Source: Collinsella sp.
GTDB taxonomy: Bacteria; Actinomycetota; Coriobacteriia; Coriobacteriales; Coriobacteriaceae
NCBI GenBank assembly: GCA_019414445.1
Contig: DXMA01000009.1
Location: 40,629 to 104,628 of the forward strand
Length of the DNA stretch: 64,000 bases
Direction: 5' to 3'
Shown piece after piece: positions 25,809 to 33,889 of this stretch; within the stretch, counting starts at the first letter, position 1, and each line of letters begins with the position of its first letter. The notes under the pieces were generated by a model that did no database searches, was not told the DNA's origin, and was given only the letters and a program-made list of their open reading frames with translations. Position numbers and translations under genes: made by a program.

Positions 25809-27371
25809 ATGCACCATTCGGATTCCGCGACCGTGACCACGGTCGATACGCTTGCCAAGCTTCTCGATGTGTGCGGTGAGCTGCGCGCATCAGAGCAGGT
25901 TGACGAGCGTGCCGTGACCGGCTGCTCGTTTGATTCGCGCGCGGTCTCGGCAGGTGACGTGTTCTTTTGCAAAGGCGCTGCCTTTAAGCCTGCGTTTTTG
26001 AGCATGGCGCTCGATTCGGGCGCCGTCGCATTTGTGTGCGAAGAGTCGCTGGTCGAGTCTCTGGAGCCGCTGGCGCAGGAGAGCGGTGCTGCGATGCTGG
26101 TTGTTGATAGCGTTCGCACGGCCATGGCCCTGTTGCCGCCGGAGGTCTACGACCGTCCCGACCACGACGTCAAGATCGTGGGCATCACCGGTACCAAGGG
26201 AAAGACCACGGCCGCTTTTATGCTCCAGTCGATTATCAAAGCGGCGGGCGAGTCCTGCGGCATGATCGGCTCGGTGAGTACCGACGATGGTATCGAGTGC
26301 TACGAGAGCACCAATACCACGCCAGAGGCCCCCGAGGTCTGGCGCCATATCGCCAACTGCCGTGAGTCCGGTCGCCAGTCCATGGTCATGGAGGTCTCGA
26401 GCCAGGCGCTCAAGTACCAACGCGTCGAGAATCTGCCGTTTGACGTGGCGTGCTTCCTCAACATCGGGCGTGACCACATCTCGCCGATCGAACACCCCAC
26501 GTTTGAGGATTATTTTGAGAGCAAACTCAGGATCTTTGACCAGGCAAAGACCGCCGTGGTGAATCTGGGCACCGAAGAGGTTGACCGTGTGCTGGAGGCA
26601 GCGTCGACGGCCGAGCGCTTGGTGACCGTTGGCGTCGAGCATCCCGAGGCAAGCCTGTGGGCAAGCGATGTCCGCGTGGTCGGCTTTAACATCGAGTTTA
26701 ACCTGCATGGCCTGTGTGCCGACGAGTCCGAGGCGGGGGAGAAGGTCCTGCTGGGCATCGCGGGCGACTTTAACGTGGAAAACGCGCTGGTCGCTATCGC
26801 CGCTGCGCACGAGATCGGCATCGGTATCGAGGCTATCAAGAAGGGCCTCTCCAAACTGCGTGTGCCGGGACGTATGGAGGTCGTGGAGTCGAAGGACGGC
26901 CGCGTGATCTGCGTCGTTGACTATGCGCACAACCAGCTTTCGTTCCGTTCGCTTTTCTCGTCGGTCAAGCGCGCGTTTCCCACTAGTCCAGTCATTGCAG
27001 TGTTTGGCGCTGCCGGCGGCAAGGCGCAGGAGCGCCGCGAGCAGCTTCCGCGCGAGGCCGCACCATATTCCGACCTGATGATCTTTGCCAACGAGGACCC
27101 GGCTCACGAGGACCCGATGAAGGTCTGTCGCGAGCTTGCCGAACATGTTCCCGACGATACGCCGAACAAGATCATCCTCGATCGCGAAGCCGCTGTGCAT
27201 GCGGCGTTCAAGGCGGCGCGCGAGGAGTACGTCAACCCCGATGCTCCCACCATTGTCTTGCTGCTGGCAAAGGGTGACGAGGAGCTCATGCACGTGGGTG
27301 ACGAGTTCGTGCCCATCGAGAGCGACCTTTCGTTGGCCAATCGCCTGATCGATGTTACCCAGTTTGACTAA
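25809..27371 (+). CDS. murE: Mur ligase, UDP-MurNAc-dipeptide:amino acid ligase (MurE-type)
   Basis: 520 residues with the three Mur-ligase domains. ATP-binding GTKGKTT at residues 128-134, STNTTPEAPEV (substrate loop), MEVSSQALKYQRV and VDYAHN are present. MurE adds the third residue of the stem peptide. In diaminopimelate-adding enzymes the specificity motif is DNPR; here the corresponding stretch reads FANEDPAHEDP, so the added residue is probably not meso-DAP (lysine or ornithine are the usual alternatives). Confidence 0.87.
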   Translation: MHHSDSATVTTVDTLAKLLDVCGELRASEQVDERAVTGCSFDSRAVSAGDVFFCKGAAFKPAFLSMALDSGAVAFVCEESLVESLEPLAQESGAAMLVVDSVRTAMALLPPEVYDRPDHDVKIVGITGTKGKTTAAFMLQSIIKAAGESCGMIGSVSTDDGIECYESTNTTPEAPEVWRHIANCRESGRQSMVMEVSSQALKYQRVENLPFDVACFLNIGRDHISPIEHPTFEDYFESKLRIFDQAKTAVVNLGTEEVDRVLEAASTAERLVTVGVEHPEASLWASDVRVVGFNIEFNLHGLCADESEAGEKVLLGIAGDFNVENALVAIAAAHEIGIGIEAIKKGLSKLRVPGRMEVVESKDGRVICVVDYAHNQLSFRSLFSSVKRAFPTSPVIAVFGAAGGKAQERREQLPREAAPYSDLMIFANEDPAHEDPMKVCRELAEHVPDDTPNKIILDREAAVHAAFKAAREEYVNPDAPTIVLLLAKGDEELMHVGDEFVPIESDLSLANRLIDVTQFD

Positions 27372-27478
27372 TGAACCATGATGGCGAAGGCGCCCTGAGT
27401 GCGCTGTCGCCATAAACGTGTTCCCTCAATCAAAACATGCCGTCTAAGCCCAAACCCTTCTACGTAAACGGAGTAACC

Positions 27479-28390
27479 ATGTCCCACAACACCCTGCCGA
27501 CCGTCGCCGAGCTTTCGGGCGAGATGCGCGAGCGCTTGGCCAAGGTCAAGTACGTCTTTACCGACCTGGATGCCACCATGCTCGCACCCGGCTCGTGCGT
27601 GCTGCGCGACAACGACGGCAACCCCTCGACCAAACTCGTCGAGGCCGTCGTGGCACTTGCCCGCGCTGGTATTCAGGTGGTTCCCACCTCGGGCCGCAAC
27701 CGTACCATGATCCACGAGGATGCGCGCGTGCTCGGCCTCAACTCCTACATTGGTGAGATGGGCGGCCTGGTCATGTACGACCTCAAAGCCAACGATTGGG
27801 AGTATCTGACCGGCGACATGCCCTACGACCCCTCTTGCGGCCTCACGCCGCACCAGGTGATCGAGCAGACCGGCGTGTGCGAGAAGATCCTCGCCCGCTG
27901 GCCGCACAAGATCGAGTATCACAACGACATGTCGACCGGCTACAAGTACCGCGAGGTCACCGTCGGCATGCGCGGCGACATTCCCGATGACGAGGCGCAG
28001 GCCATTCTCGACGAGGCCGGCTGCGGCCTGGTGTGGGCCTGTAACGGTCACCTGACGCATCTGTCCAAGCCGACGACGCTCGAGCTCGATTGCGTCGAGA
28101 ACGGTCGCGCATTCAACATCAACCCCGCGGGCCTCAACAAAGGCGTCGCCATTGCGCGCTTCTGCGAGCACCTGGGGATCGAGCGCGAGGAGACGCTCGC
28201 GCTCGGCGATTCCGAGTCCGACTTCTACATGGCCGATCACGTGGGCACGTTCTGCCTGGTCGAGAATGGCCTGACGAGCGCCGGCGCGCCCGAGTTCCTG
28301 GCTGCTTGCGAGAACGCTTTCGTTACGCGCGGCAAAATTGTCGACGGTTGGGCGGCGACGGCAGAGCTGCTGGTCGCGGCGCGTTCGTAG
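27479..28390 (+). CDS. HAD superfamily phosphatase (Cof/MPGP-like)
   Basis: 303 residues from ATG 27479, with GGAG five bases upstream. HAD motif I is KYVFTDLDATMLAP, motif II VVPTSGRNR, motif III around NKGVAIARF, and motif IV ALGDSESDFYMA. Class II cap layout as in sugar- and glycerate-phosphate phosphatases. The substrate is unknown. It lies between murE and murI, but the neighbourhood does not prove a wall function. Confidence 0.82.
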   Translation: MSHNTLPTVAELSGEMRERLAKVKYVFTDLDATMLAPGSCVLRDNDGNPSTKLVEAVVALARAGIQVVPTSGRNRTMIHEDARVLGLNSYIGEMGGLVMYDLKANDWEYLTGDMPYDPSCGLTPHQVIEQTGVCEKILARWPHKIEYHNDMSTGYKYREVTVGMRGDIPDDEAQAILDEAGCGLVWACNGHLTHLSKPTTLELDCVENGRAFNINPAGLNKGVAIARFCEHLGIEREETLALGDSESDFYMADHVGTFCLVENGLTSAGAPEFLAACENAFVTRGKIVDGWAATAELLVAARS

Positions 28391-28441
28391 CGCGTCGCCG
28401 CCGCACTTGGACATGTCTTTTCGAGAGAGACTGGTGAGGTA

Positions 28442-29326
28442 ATGTCCGATATCGAGAATCCGGCAGGCGACACGCGCCCGATTGGCGTGTTCGATTCTGG
28501 TTTGGGCGGTCTGACGGTTGCGCGCGCCATCGCGACGGCGCTGCCGCATGAGTCCGTCTACTACTTCGGCGACACCAAACGCTGCCCCTACGGCACGCGC
28601 ACCGAGGATGAGGTGCGCTCGTTTGCGTTGCAGGCGGGCCGTTGGCTGTCGAAGCACGACGTCAAGATTATGGTCATCGCCTGCAACACGGCGACAGCTG
28701 CGGCCTTGCGTCTGGCCCAGCAGGTGCTCGACGTTCCCGTGATCGGTGTGATCGCCCCGGGCGCACGCGCCGCCATTAACAGCACGCGCACGCGTCGCGT
28801 GGGCGTGCTCGCCACCAACCTCACCATTCGCTCGGGCGCCTACACGCGCGCCATCCAGGATTTGGATGCTGGTGTCGATGTGTATGGCTGCCCGGCTTCG
28901 AGCTTTGTCGAGGTCGTTGAGCATGAGCTCGCCTCGGGCGCGCATCTGCAGGAGCAGTGGCTCGAGAACGAGGATATTTTTGATACGCCAGCCGTTCGCG
29001 CGCTGGTCGGCGCCACAGTCGAGCCGCTGCACGATCGTGGCATCGATACCGTGGTGCTCGGCTGTACGCACTTCCCGCTGCTGGTGGGTCCCATCCGCCA
29101 TGCGCTAGGACCCGGGGTGCGCGTGGTGAGCTCCGCCGAGGAGACCACCCGCGAGCTGACCGATATCCTCACGCGCCGTGAGCAGCTGGCGGGCGATACC
29201 GCCGAGCCGCAGCATCGCTTTGCCACCACGTCTGACAACATTGCCGAGTTTGCGGTGGCGGGTAGCTTTATCTTTGGCCAGCCGCTCAAAAGCATCGAGC
29301 ATGTCGATATCGACGAACTCGGTTAG
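28442..29326 (+). CDS. murI: Glutamate racemase
   Basis: 294 residues. IGVFDSGLGGLTVARAI, the first catalytic cysteine in VIACNTATAAALR and the second in VLGCTHFPLLVGP. It supplies D-glutamate for peptidoglycan. It stands two genes after murE in the same direction, and rph-rdgB-dtd follow, an order often seen in Gram-positives. Confidence 0.95.
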   Translation: MSDIENPAGDTRPIGVFDSGLGGLTVARAIATALPHESVYYFGDTKRCPYGTRTEDEVRSFALQAGRWLSKHDVKIMVIACNTATAAALRLAQQVLDVPVIGVIAPGARAAINSTRTRRVGVLATNLTIRSGAYTRAIQDLDAGVDVYGCPASSFVEVVEHELASGAHLQEQWLENEDIFDTPAVRALVGATVEPLHDRGIDTVVLGCTHFPLLVGPIRHALGPGVRVVSSAEETTRELTDILTRREQLAGDTAEPQHRFATTSDNIAEFAVAGSFIFGQPLKSIEHVDIDELG

Positions 29327-29379
29327 GCTCGCAATGTCGCCGAAGCCCTTGCCACATCTTTTGCCGAAAGGATAGTTCC

Positions 29380-30105
29380 ATGGAATACATGCAGGTCAAC
29401 CGCGCCAACGGCCGCGCCGCCAATGAGCTGCGCCCCGTTAAGCTCACCCGCGGCGTTATGAAACACGCCCACGGCTCGTGCCTGGCGGAGTTTGGCGACA
29501 CGCGCGTACTGTGCGCCGCCACCATCGAGGAGGGTGTGCCGGGTTGGCGCAAGGGCGCCAAGGCCGGCTGGGTAACGGCGGAATATGCGATGCTGCCGGC
29601 CTCGACCGGTAAACGCTGCAAGCGCGAGCATGCCAACCGCAAGGGCCGCTCCATGGAGATCGAGCGCCTCATCGGCCGCAGCCTGCGTACCGTCGTCAAC
29701 ATGAAGGCGCTCGGCGAGTACACCGTCACCGTCGACTGCGATGTGATTCAGGCCGATGGCGGCACGCGTACGGCGAGCATTACCGGCGCCTGGGTGGCGC
29801 TGCACGACGCCCTCGCCATGTGGGTCGAGGCGGGCAAGATCGAGCGCATCCCGCTTACCGGCCAGGTGGCTGCAATCTCCATGGGCGTTGTCGACGGCAA
29901 TACGCTGCTCGACTTGGACTATTCCGAGGACAGCCACGCCGAGGTCGACATGAACCTCGTCGCCACCGACACCGGCGAGATGATCGAACTCCAGGGCACC
30001 GGCGAGCAGGCACCCTTTGACCGCAAGCGTCTCAACGCCTTGCTCGACCTGGGCGACAAGGGCATCGCCGAGCTCATCGAGCTCCAGCGCCAGGCCATCG
30101 CCTAA
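29380..30105 (+). CDS. rph: Ribonuclease PH
   Basis: 241 residues. RANGRAANELRPVKLTRG, GSCLAEFGDTRVLCAA, GWVTAEYAMLPASTGKR, and the phosphate-binding QADGGTRTASITGA are all family hallmarks. It trims tRNA 3' ends by phosphorolysis. ATG 29380 is used; ATG 29389 is also possible. rph-rdgB-dtd is a conserved arrangement, here interrupted by a repeat stem-loop. Confidence 0.96.
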   Translation: MEYMQVNRANGRAANELRPVKLTRGVMKHAHGSCLAEFGDTRVLCAATIEEGVPGWRKGAKAGWVTAEYAMLPASTGKRCKREHANRKGRSMEIERLIGRSLRTVVNMKALGEYTVTVDCDVIQADGGTRTASITGAWVALHDALAMWVEAGKIERIPLTGQVAAISMGVVDGNTLLDLDYSEDSHAEVDMNLVATDTGEMIELQGTGEQAPFDRKRLNALLDLGDKGIAELIELQRQAIA

Positions 30106-30138
30106 CCTGCCAAAAAGGGACAGGTTTATTTTGGCAGG
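30106..30138. repeat. GGGACAGG-family stem-loop, copy 3
   Basis: CCTGCCAAAA (30106-30115) and TTTTGGCAGG (30129-30138) form a perfect stem with loop AGGGACAGGTTTA. It starts right at the rph stop. Confidence 0.8.
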
Positions 30139-30248
30139 TTTTATCTGGGAAAACGTCGAAGTATGAGACTGCCGCTGATTAAGAGGGGGAGAGGCCGAGG
30201 CCTCGTCGTCCTCGACACGGCATTGCTGTAGAGACAAGGAGACCACTC

Positions 30249-30890
30249 ATGGCACTTGAGAAGATCGACATCGACACCCTCGACCCGGCGGCGACCATCG
30301 TCGTGGCAACGGGCAACGCCCATAAGCTCACCGAGATCGAGGCCATTTTGGGCAAGGTTATGCCCGAGGTTCGCTTTGTGGCGCTCGGCCAGCTGGGCGA
30401 TTTTGAGGACCCCGAGGAAAACGGCACGACGTTTTTGGAGAACGCCATCATCAAGGCGCAGGCTGCCGTCGAGGAGACGGGGCTCATGGCCATTGCCGAC
30501 GATTCGGGCCTGGTCGTCGACGCGCTGGACGGTGAGCCCGGTGTGTATAGCGCGCGCTACGCGGGCGTTCACGGCGACGATGCCGCCAACAATGCCAAGC
30601 TGCTCGTGAATCTGGAGGGCGTGGCCGACGAGGACCGCACTGCGCGCTTTATGAGCGTCGTCGCACTCATCGACACGGACGGTTTGGTCACCTATGGTGA
30701 GGGCGCCTGCGAGGGCGTTATCGCACACGAGGGCCGCGGTGATCACGGCTTTGGCTACGACCCGCTGTTCCTGCCGGTCGACACGCCGGGCAAGACCATG
30801 GCCGAGCTGACGGCTGACGAGAAGAACGCCATCAGCCATCGATTCCATGCGCTCGAGCACCTGTCTGCCAAACTGACGGGCGAGGAGTAG
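30249..30890 (+). CDS. rdgB: dITP/XTP pyrophosphatase (RdgB/HAM1)
   Basis: 213 residues with VVATGNAHKLTEIEAIL, EENGTTFLENAIIKA, IADDSGLVVDALDG and the GVYSARYAG and GFGYDPLF motifs. It hydrolyses non-canonical purine nucleoside triphosphates. An N-terminal extension of about 15 residues precedes the core. dtd starts three bases after its stop. Confidence 0.95.
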   Translation: MALEKIDIDTLDPAATIVVATGNAHKLTEIEAILGKVMPEVRFVALGQLGDFEDPEENGTTFLENAIIKAQAAVEETGLMAIADDSGLVVDALDGEPGVYSARYAGVHGDDAANNAKLLVNLEGVADEDRTARFMSVVALIDTDGLVTYGEGACEGVIAHEGRGDHGFGYDPLFLPVDTPGKTMAELTADEKNAISHRFHALEHLSAKLTGEE

Positions 30891-30893
30891 GCC

Positions 30894-31340
30894 GTGCGTG
30901 CGGTGGTGCAGCGCGTGCTCAACGCCGGCGTGACGGTCGACGGCGAGTGCGTGGGCAAAATTGGGCGCGGCTATCTGGTGCTGTTGGGCGTGGGCCACGG
31001 CGACACGCGCGCCGAGGCTGATAAGCTGTGGGGCAAGCTCCGGGGCTTGCGCATTAACGAGGACGAGAACGGTAAGACCAACCTGGCACTTGCCGATGTC
31101 GACGGCGAGGTTCTCGTAGTGTCGCAGTTCACGCTGTTCGCCAATTGCCGTCACGGCCGCCGCCCATCGTTTACCGATGCCGGCGCCCCCGATGTCGCCA
31201 ACGAGCTCTACGAGTACTTCCTGACGCTCGTTCGCCAAGATGTCGAACACGTGGCGCACGGCATCTTTGGCGCCGATATGAAAGTCGACTTGGTCAACGA
31301 CGGCCCATTCACCATCGTCTTGGACACAGACAACCTTTAG
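30894..31340 (+). CDS. dtd: D-aminoacyl-tRNA deacylase
   Basis: 148 residues from GTG 30894. MRAVVQRVLNAGVTV-type start, the catalytic SQFTLF motif and the NDGPFT motif that excludes L-amino acids. It removes D-amino acids from tRNA. With murI and other D-amino acid metabolism nearby the pairing makes sense, but the operon is common. GAGGAG in the end of rdgB serves as ribosome site. Confidence 0.95.
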   Translation: MRAVVQRVLNAGVTVDGECVGKIGRGYLVLLGVGHGDTRAEADKLWGKLRGLRINEDENGKTNLALADVDGEVLVVSQFTLFANCRHGRRPSFTDAGAPDVANELYEYFLTLVRQDVEHVAHGIFGADMKVDLVNDGPFTIVLDTDNL

Positions 31341-31368
31341 GTTACGCGGTTTTACCAAACCGCGTAAC
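31341..31368. repeat. GTTACGCGGTT hairpin, copy 1 (possible terminator)
   Basis: GTTACGCGGTTT (31341-31352) and AAACCGCGTAAC (31357-31368) form a perfect 12-bp stem with a TACC loop, directly after the dtd stop. The same hairpin follows lysS. No T tract here. Confidence 0.6.
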
Positions 31369-31426
31369 AACTGGTCATGCGAGGTTGTCGTCTGGTACGT
31401 ATTTGGGATGGGGCTTTTTTAGCTAC

Positions 31427-31456
31427 TTGCGTATGGCGGCAGCAGGGTGCTATAGT
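31427..31456 (+). promoter_or_regulatory. Candidate promoter of veg
   Basis: TTGCGT (31427-31432) and TATAGT (31451-31456) with an 18-bp gap, about 65 bp before the start codon. Confidence 0.4.
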
Positions 31457-31523
31457 ATTAGAGTTTTGTCTATCTTAGGGGTATTATCCCCTTTTTGAAT
31501 TGCACCTTCTGGAGGCCCTGTTC

Positions 31524-31820
31524 ATGGAAGAGATGGAAGTCAATCACGTCGACGACATCCACGAGAAGCTGACCGATATGGTGGGCGATCGCGTCAAGGT
31601 GAAGGCCAACATGGGCCGCACCCGCGTCGTCGAGCGCATGGGCACCATCAAGAGCGTCCACCCCGCCGTCTTTATCGTCGAGGTTGACGAACGTCGCGGC
31701 CGCAAGTCGCGTCAGTCCTACCAGTATATCGATGTCCTCACCGGGCAGGTCGAGCTGTTCGACCCCGAGAGCGGTGAGCACATTTTTACCCCGCTCGGCA
31801 ATCAGCTCGAGGAGCACTAA
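31524..31820 (+). CDS. veg: Veg family protein
   Basis: 98 residues from ATG 31524, eight bases after GGAGG. It has DIHEKLTDMVGDRVKVKANMGR and FIVEVDERRGRKSRQSYQYIDVLTG, as in Veg of B. subtilis, a small protein linked to biofilm matrix expression. As in Bacillus, veg lies just upstream of ispE; the start of ispE follows after 2 bp. Confidence 0.9.
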   Translation: MEEMEVNHVDDIHEKLTDMVGDRVKVKANMGRTRVVERMGTIKSVHPAVFIVEVDERRGRKSRQSYQYIDVLTGQVELFDPESGEHIFTPLGNQLEEH

Positions 31821-31822
31821 CG

Positions 31823-32719
31823 GTGACCGATCGGTCCCTGACTCTTTCCGCGCCGGCAAAGATTAACCTCTACCTGGGGGTTCATACCGAGCGCGATGAC
31901 CGCGGCTACCACAGGGTCGATTCCCTGATGGCAGCCGTCGGTCTTTCCGATTCCGTGACGGTCGCGCCGGCGCAGGCGCTGACCGTCCAGACGGTTCCGG
32001 CATCAGATTTTCCCATGCAAAAGAATACGGCGTATCGGGCTGCGGTTGCTATGGCCGAGCATTATGGTCGCGAGGCAAACATCTGCGTGACGATTGAGAA
32101 GCGCATTCCATTGTGCGCCGGCTTGGGCGGCCCCTCGACGGATGCGGCCGCGGTCATTGTCGCCTTGGCGGAGCTCTGGGGAATTGATCGCACCGACCCC
32201 GCGCTCGACGACATTGCGCGGGGTATTGGTGCTGACGTCTCGTTCTTTTTGCACGCGAGCCCTGCGTTCTACGTAGGTGGGGGAGACGTGCTGGCAACTG
32301 AGTATCCCGCGCTGCCCGCAACGCCCGTCGTGTTGGTCAAGCCGCGCGAGGCAAGCGTTTCGACAATTGAAGCCTATCGACGTTTTGACGAGGCTCCGGT
32401 GCCTGCAGACAAGCCCGGAGCGATCGCATCTGCCCTTCGCTCGGGAGACGCAGAGGCGGCCTACGCGCTCGTCCACAACAACCTGGGTGTCATTTCCGCG
32501 CAGATGGAGCCGCGGATTCAAACGGTGCTCGACTGGCTTCGTTCACAGGACGGTACCATTGCCACAAACGTGTGCGGTTCGGGTGCCTGCTCGTTTGCTC
32601 TCTGCGATAGCGCCGCCACGGCAGCCAATCTTGCGGCGACGGCTCAACAAAACGGCTGGTGGGCTTATGCAACGGAGCTCGTTTCCGACACGGTTCGCAT
32701 TGAAGCGCCAAAGAAATAA
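31823..32719 (+). CDS. ispE: 4-diphosphocytidyl-2-C-methyl-D-erythritol kinase
   Basis: 298 residues from GTG 31823. SAPAKINLYLGV at the start and the GHMP phosphate loop PLCAGLGGPSTDAAAVI, in which a proline stands where glycine is usual. Fourth step of the MEP isoprenoid route; ispD and ispF lie about 15 kb downstream. Two bases separate it from veg. Confidence 0.94.
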   Translation: MTDRSLTLSAPAKINLYLGVHTERDDRGYHRVDSLMAAVGLSDSVTVAPAQALTVQTVPASDFPMQKNTAYRAAVAMAEHYGREANICVTIEKRIPLCAGLGGPSTDAAAVIVALAELWGIDRTDPALDDIARGIGADVSFFLHASPAFYVGGGDVLATEYPALPATPVVLVKPREASVSTIEAYRRFDEAPVPADKPGAIASALRSGDAEAAYALVHNNLGVISAQMEPRIQTVLDWLRSQDGTIATNVCGSGACSFALCDSAATAANLAATAQQNGWWAYATELVSDTVRIEAPKK

Positions 32720-32768
32720 AAAATTATCTAGCACGCGGCGAAAATCTTTGTTACTATAATCGAGCTAA

Positions 32769-32845
32769 CGGGTTGTGGCTCAGTTTGGTAGAGCACTGCG
32801 TTCGGGACGCAGGGGTCGCTGGTTCAAATCCAGTCAACCCGACCA
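32769..32845 (+). tRNA. tRNA-Pro (anticodon CGG)
   Basis: CGGGTTG acceptor pairs with CAACCCG; anticodon arm CTGCG-TTCGGGA-CGCAG; T-arm CTGGTTCAAATCCAG; discriminator A with CCA encoded. 77 nt. A TATAAT at 32756-32761 lies just upstream. Confidence 0.96.
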
Positions 32846-32856
32846 GAGCATGAGGA

Positions 32857-32884
32857 GGGACCGCTTCTTGCGGTCCCTTTTTTT
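32857..32884 (+). terminator. Terminator after tRNA-Pro
   Basis: GGGACCGC and GCGGTCCC around TTCTT, followed by seven T. Confidence 0.93.
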
Positions 32885-32957
32885 AGCTATTGTTGTGATA
32901 CCGCGATACCCGCGGTATACTCATTCGAGCTTGTCTCGCTGTATTGTGGAGGTCTAC

Positions 32958-33233
32958 ATGTTTGGACTGAGGGCTCCTGAGCTCATCATTATTCTCGTCG
33001 TTGTCCTGATTATCTTCGGGCCCAAGAACCTGCCGAAGCTCGGCAAGTCCCTCGGCTCTACCGTCAAGAATATCCGTGAGGGTATGGAGGGCGACGATAA
33101 GGCCGAGACCAAGCAGGCCGAGGAGGTCGTGGTCGAGCAGTCCGAGGAGGACAAGGAGATCGCTGAGCTCGAGGCCAAGCTCGCTGCTGCCAAGAAGAAG
33201 CAGGCAGAGGACAGCGACGCGGACGCAGAGTAG
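32958..33233 (+). CDS. tatA: Twin-arginine translocase TatA/E subunit
   Basis: 91 residues from ATG 32958, with GGAGG five bases upstream; an in-frame extension through the tRNA is rejected. One N-terminal membrane helix (APELIIILVVVLIIFG), the hinge FGPKNLPKLGKSLG, an amphipathic helix and a charged tail of E/K/A. Forms the Tat translocation pore. No tatB or tatC in the window. It is followed by a terminator. A Tat-type signal occurs on the ABC lipoprotein at 62854-63834. Confidence 0.92.
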   Translation: MFGLRAPELIIILVVVLIIFGPKNLPKLGKSLGSTVKNIREGMEGDDKAETKQAEEVVVEQSEEDKEIAELEAKLAAAKKKQAEDSDADAE

Positions 33234-33258
33234 TCCCATCCCTTTGGGGTGAGCACCT

Positions 33259-33290
33259 GACCGGCTTGCCCGCAGGCTAGCCGGTCTTTT
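33259..33290 (+). terminator. Terminator after tatA
   Basis: GACCGGCT and AGCCGGTC with a 12-base loop, followed by TTTTTCG. Confidence 0.88.
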
Positions 33291-33339
33291 TCGTTTTGTT
33301 GACAGTTGATTGTTTGATCAGAGTTGGGGAGATATCCGT

Positions 33340-33810
33340 ATGGACGCAAGCCAGATCGTACTGACCGCTGAGGGCCGCCAGAAGCTCGTCGAGGAGCTCG
33401 CTTGGCGTGAGGGCGATTACGCCAAGGAGATCGTCGAGGACATCAAGGAAGCCCGCGCGTTCGGCGACCTTTCGGAGAACTCCGAGTACGACGCCGCTAA
33501 GGACAAGCAGGCCCAGAACGCCGCTCGTATTGCCGAGATCCAGGCCATCCTCGCCAACGCTCAGGTTGCTGCCACCACGGGCGATCTGACCGTCTCCATC
33601 GGTTCCACCGTTTCTCTGATTGATCCCAACGGTGAGGTCATGGAAGTCACGCTCGTCGGTACCACCGAGACCAACTCGCTCGAGCACAAGATTTCCAACG
33701 AGTCTCCGGTCGGCCACGCCATCATCGGTCACGGCGAGGGCGACTCCGTCGAGGTCGTTACGCCTTCCGGCAAGACTCGCGTCTACACCATCGCCAAGAT
33801 TGCACGCTAG
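33340..33810 (+). CDS. greA: Transcription elongation factor GreA
   Basis: 156 residues from ATG 33340, after GGGGAG. The coiled-coil N-terminal domain has LTAEGRQKLVEELAW and the acidic tip GDLSENSEYDAAKDKQA; the C-terminal FKBP-like domain ends with VTPSGKTRVYTIAKI. It rescues backtracked RNA polymerase. It sits just before lysS, a frequent pairing. Confidence 0.97.
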   Translation: MDASQIVLTAEGRQKLVEELAWREGDYAKEIVEDIKEARAFGDLSENSEYDAAKDKQAQNAARIAEIQAILANAQVAATTGDLTVSIGSTVSLIDPNGEVMEVTLVGTTETNSLEHKISNESPVGHAIIGHGEGDSVEVVTPSGKTRVYTIAKIAR

Positions 33811-33839
33811 ACCACGGTCCCGCGTAAAGGTATGTTTTC

Positions 33840-33873
33840 GCTCCCTGGGACCGAATCCTGGGGAGCGTTTTAG
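33840..33873 (+). terminator. Terminator or attenuator between greA and lysS
   Basis: CGCTCCC (33840-33846) pairs with GGGAGCG (33861-33867), followed by TTTTAGTTT. Confidence 0.7.
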
Positions 33874-33889
33874 TTTGAGGAGCTAACTT

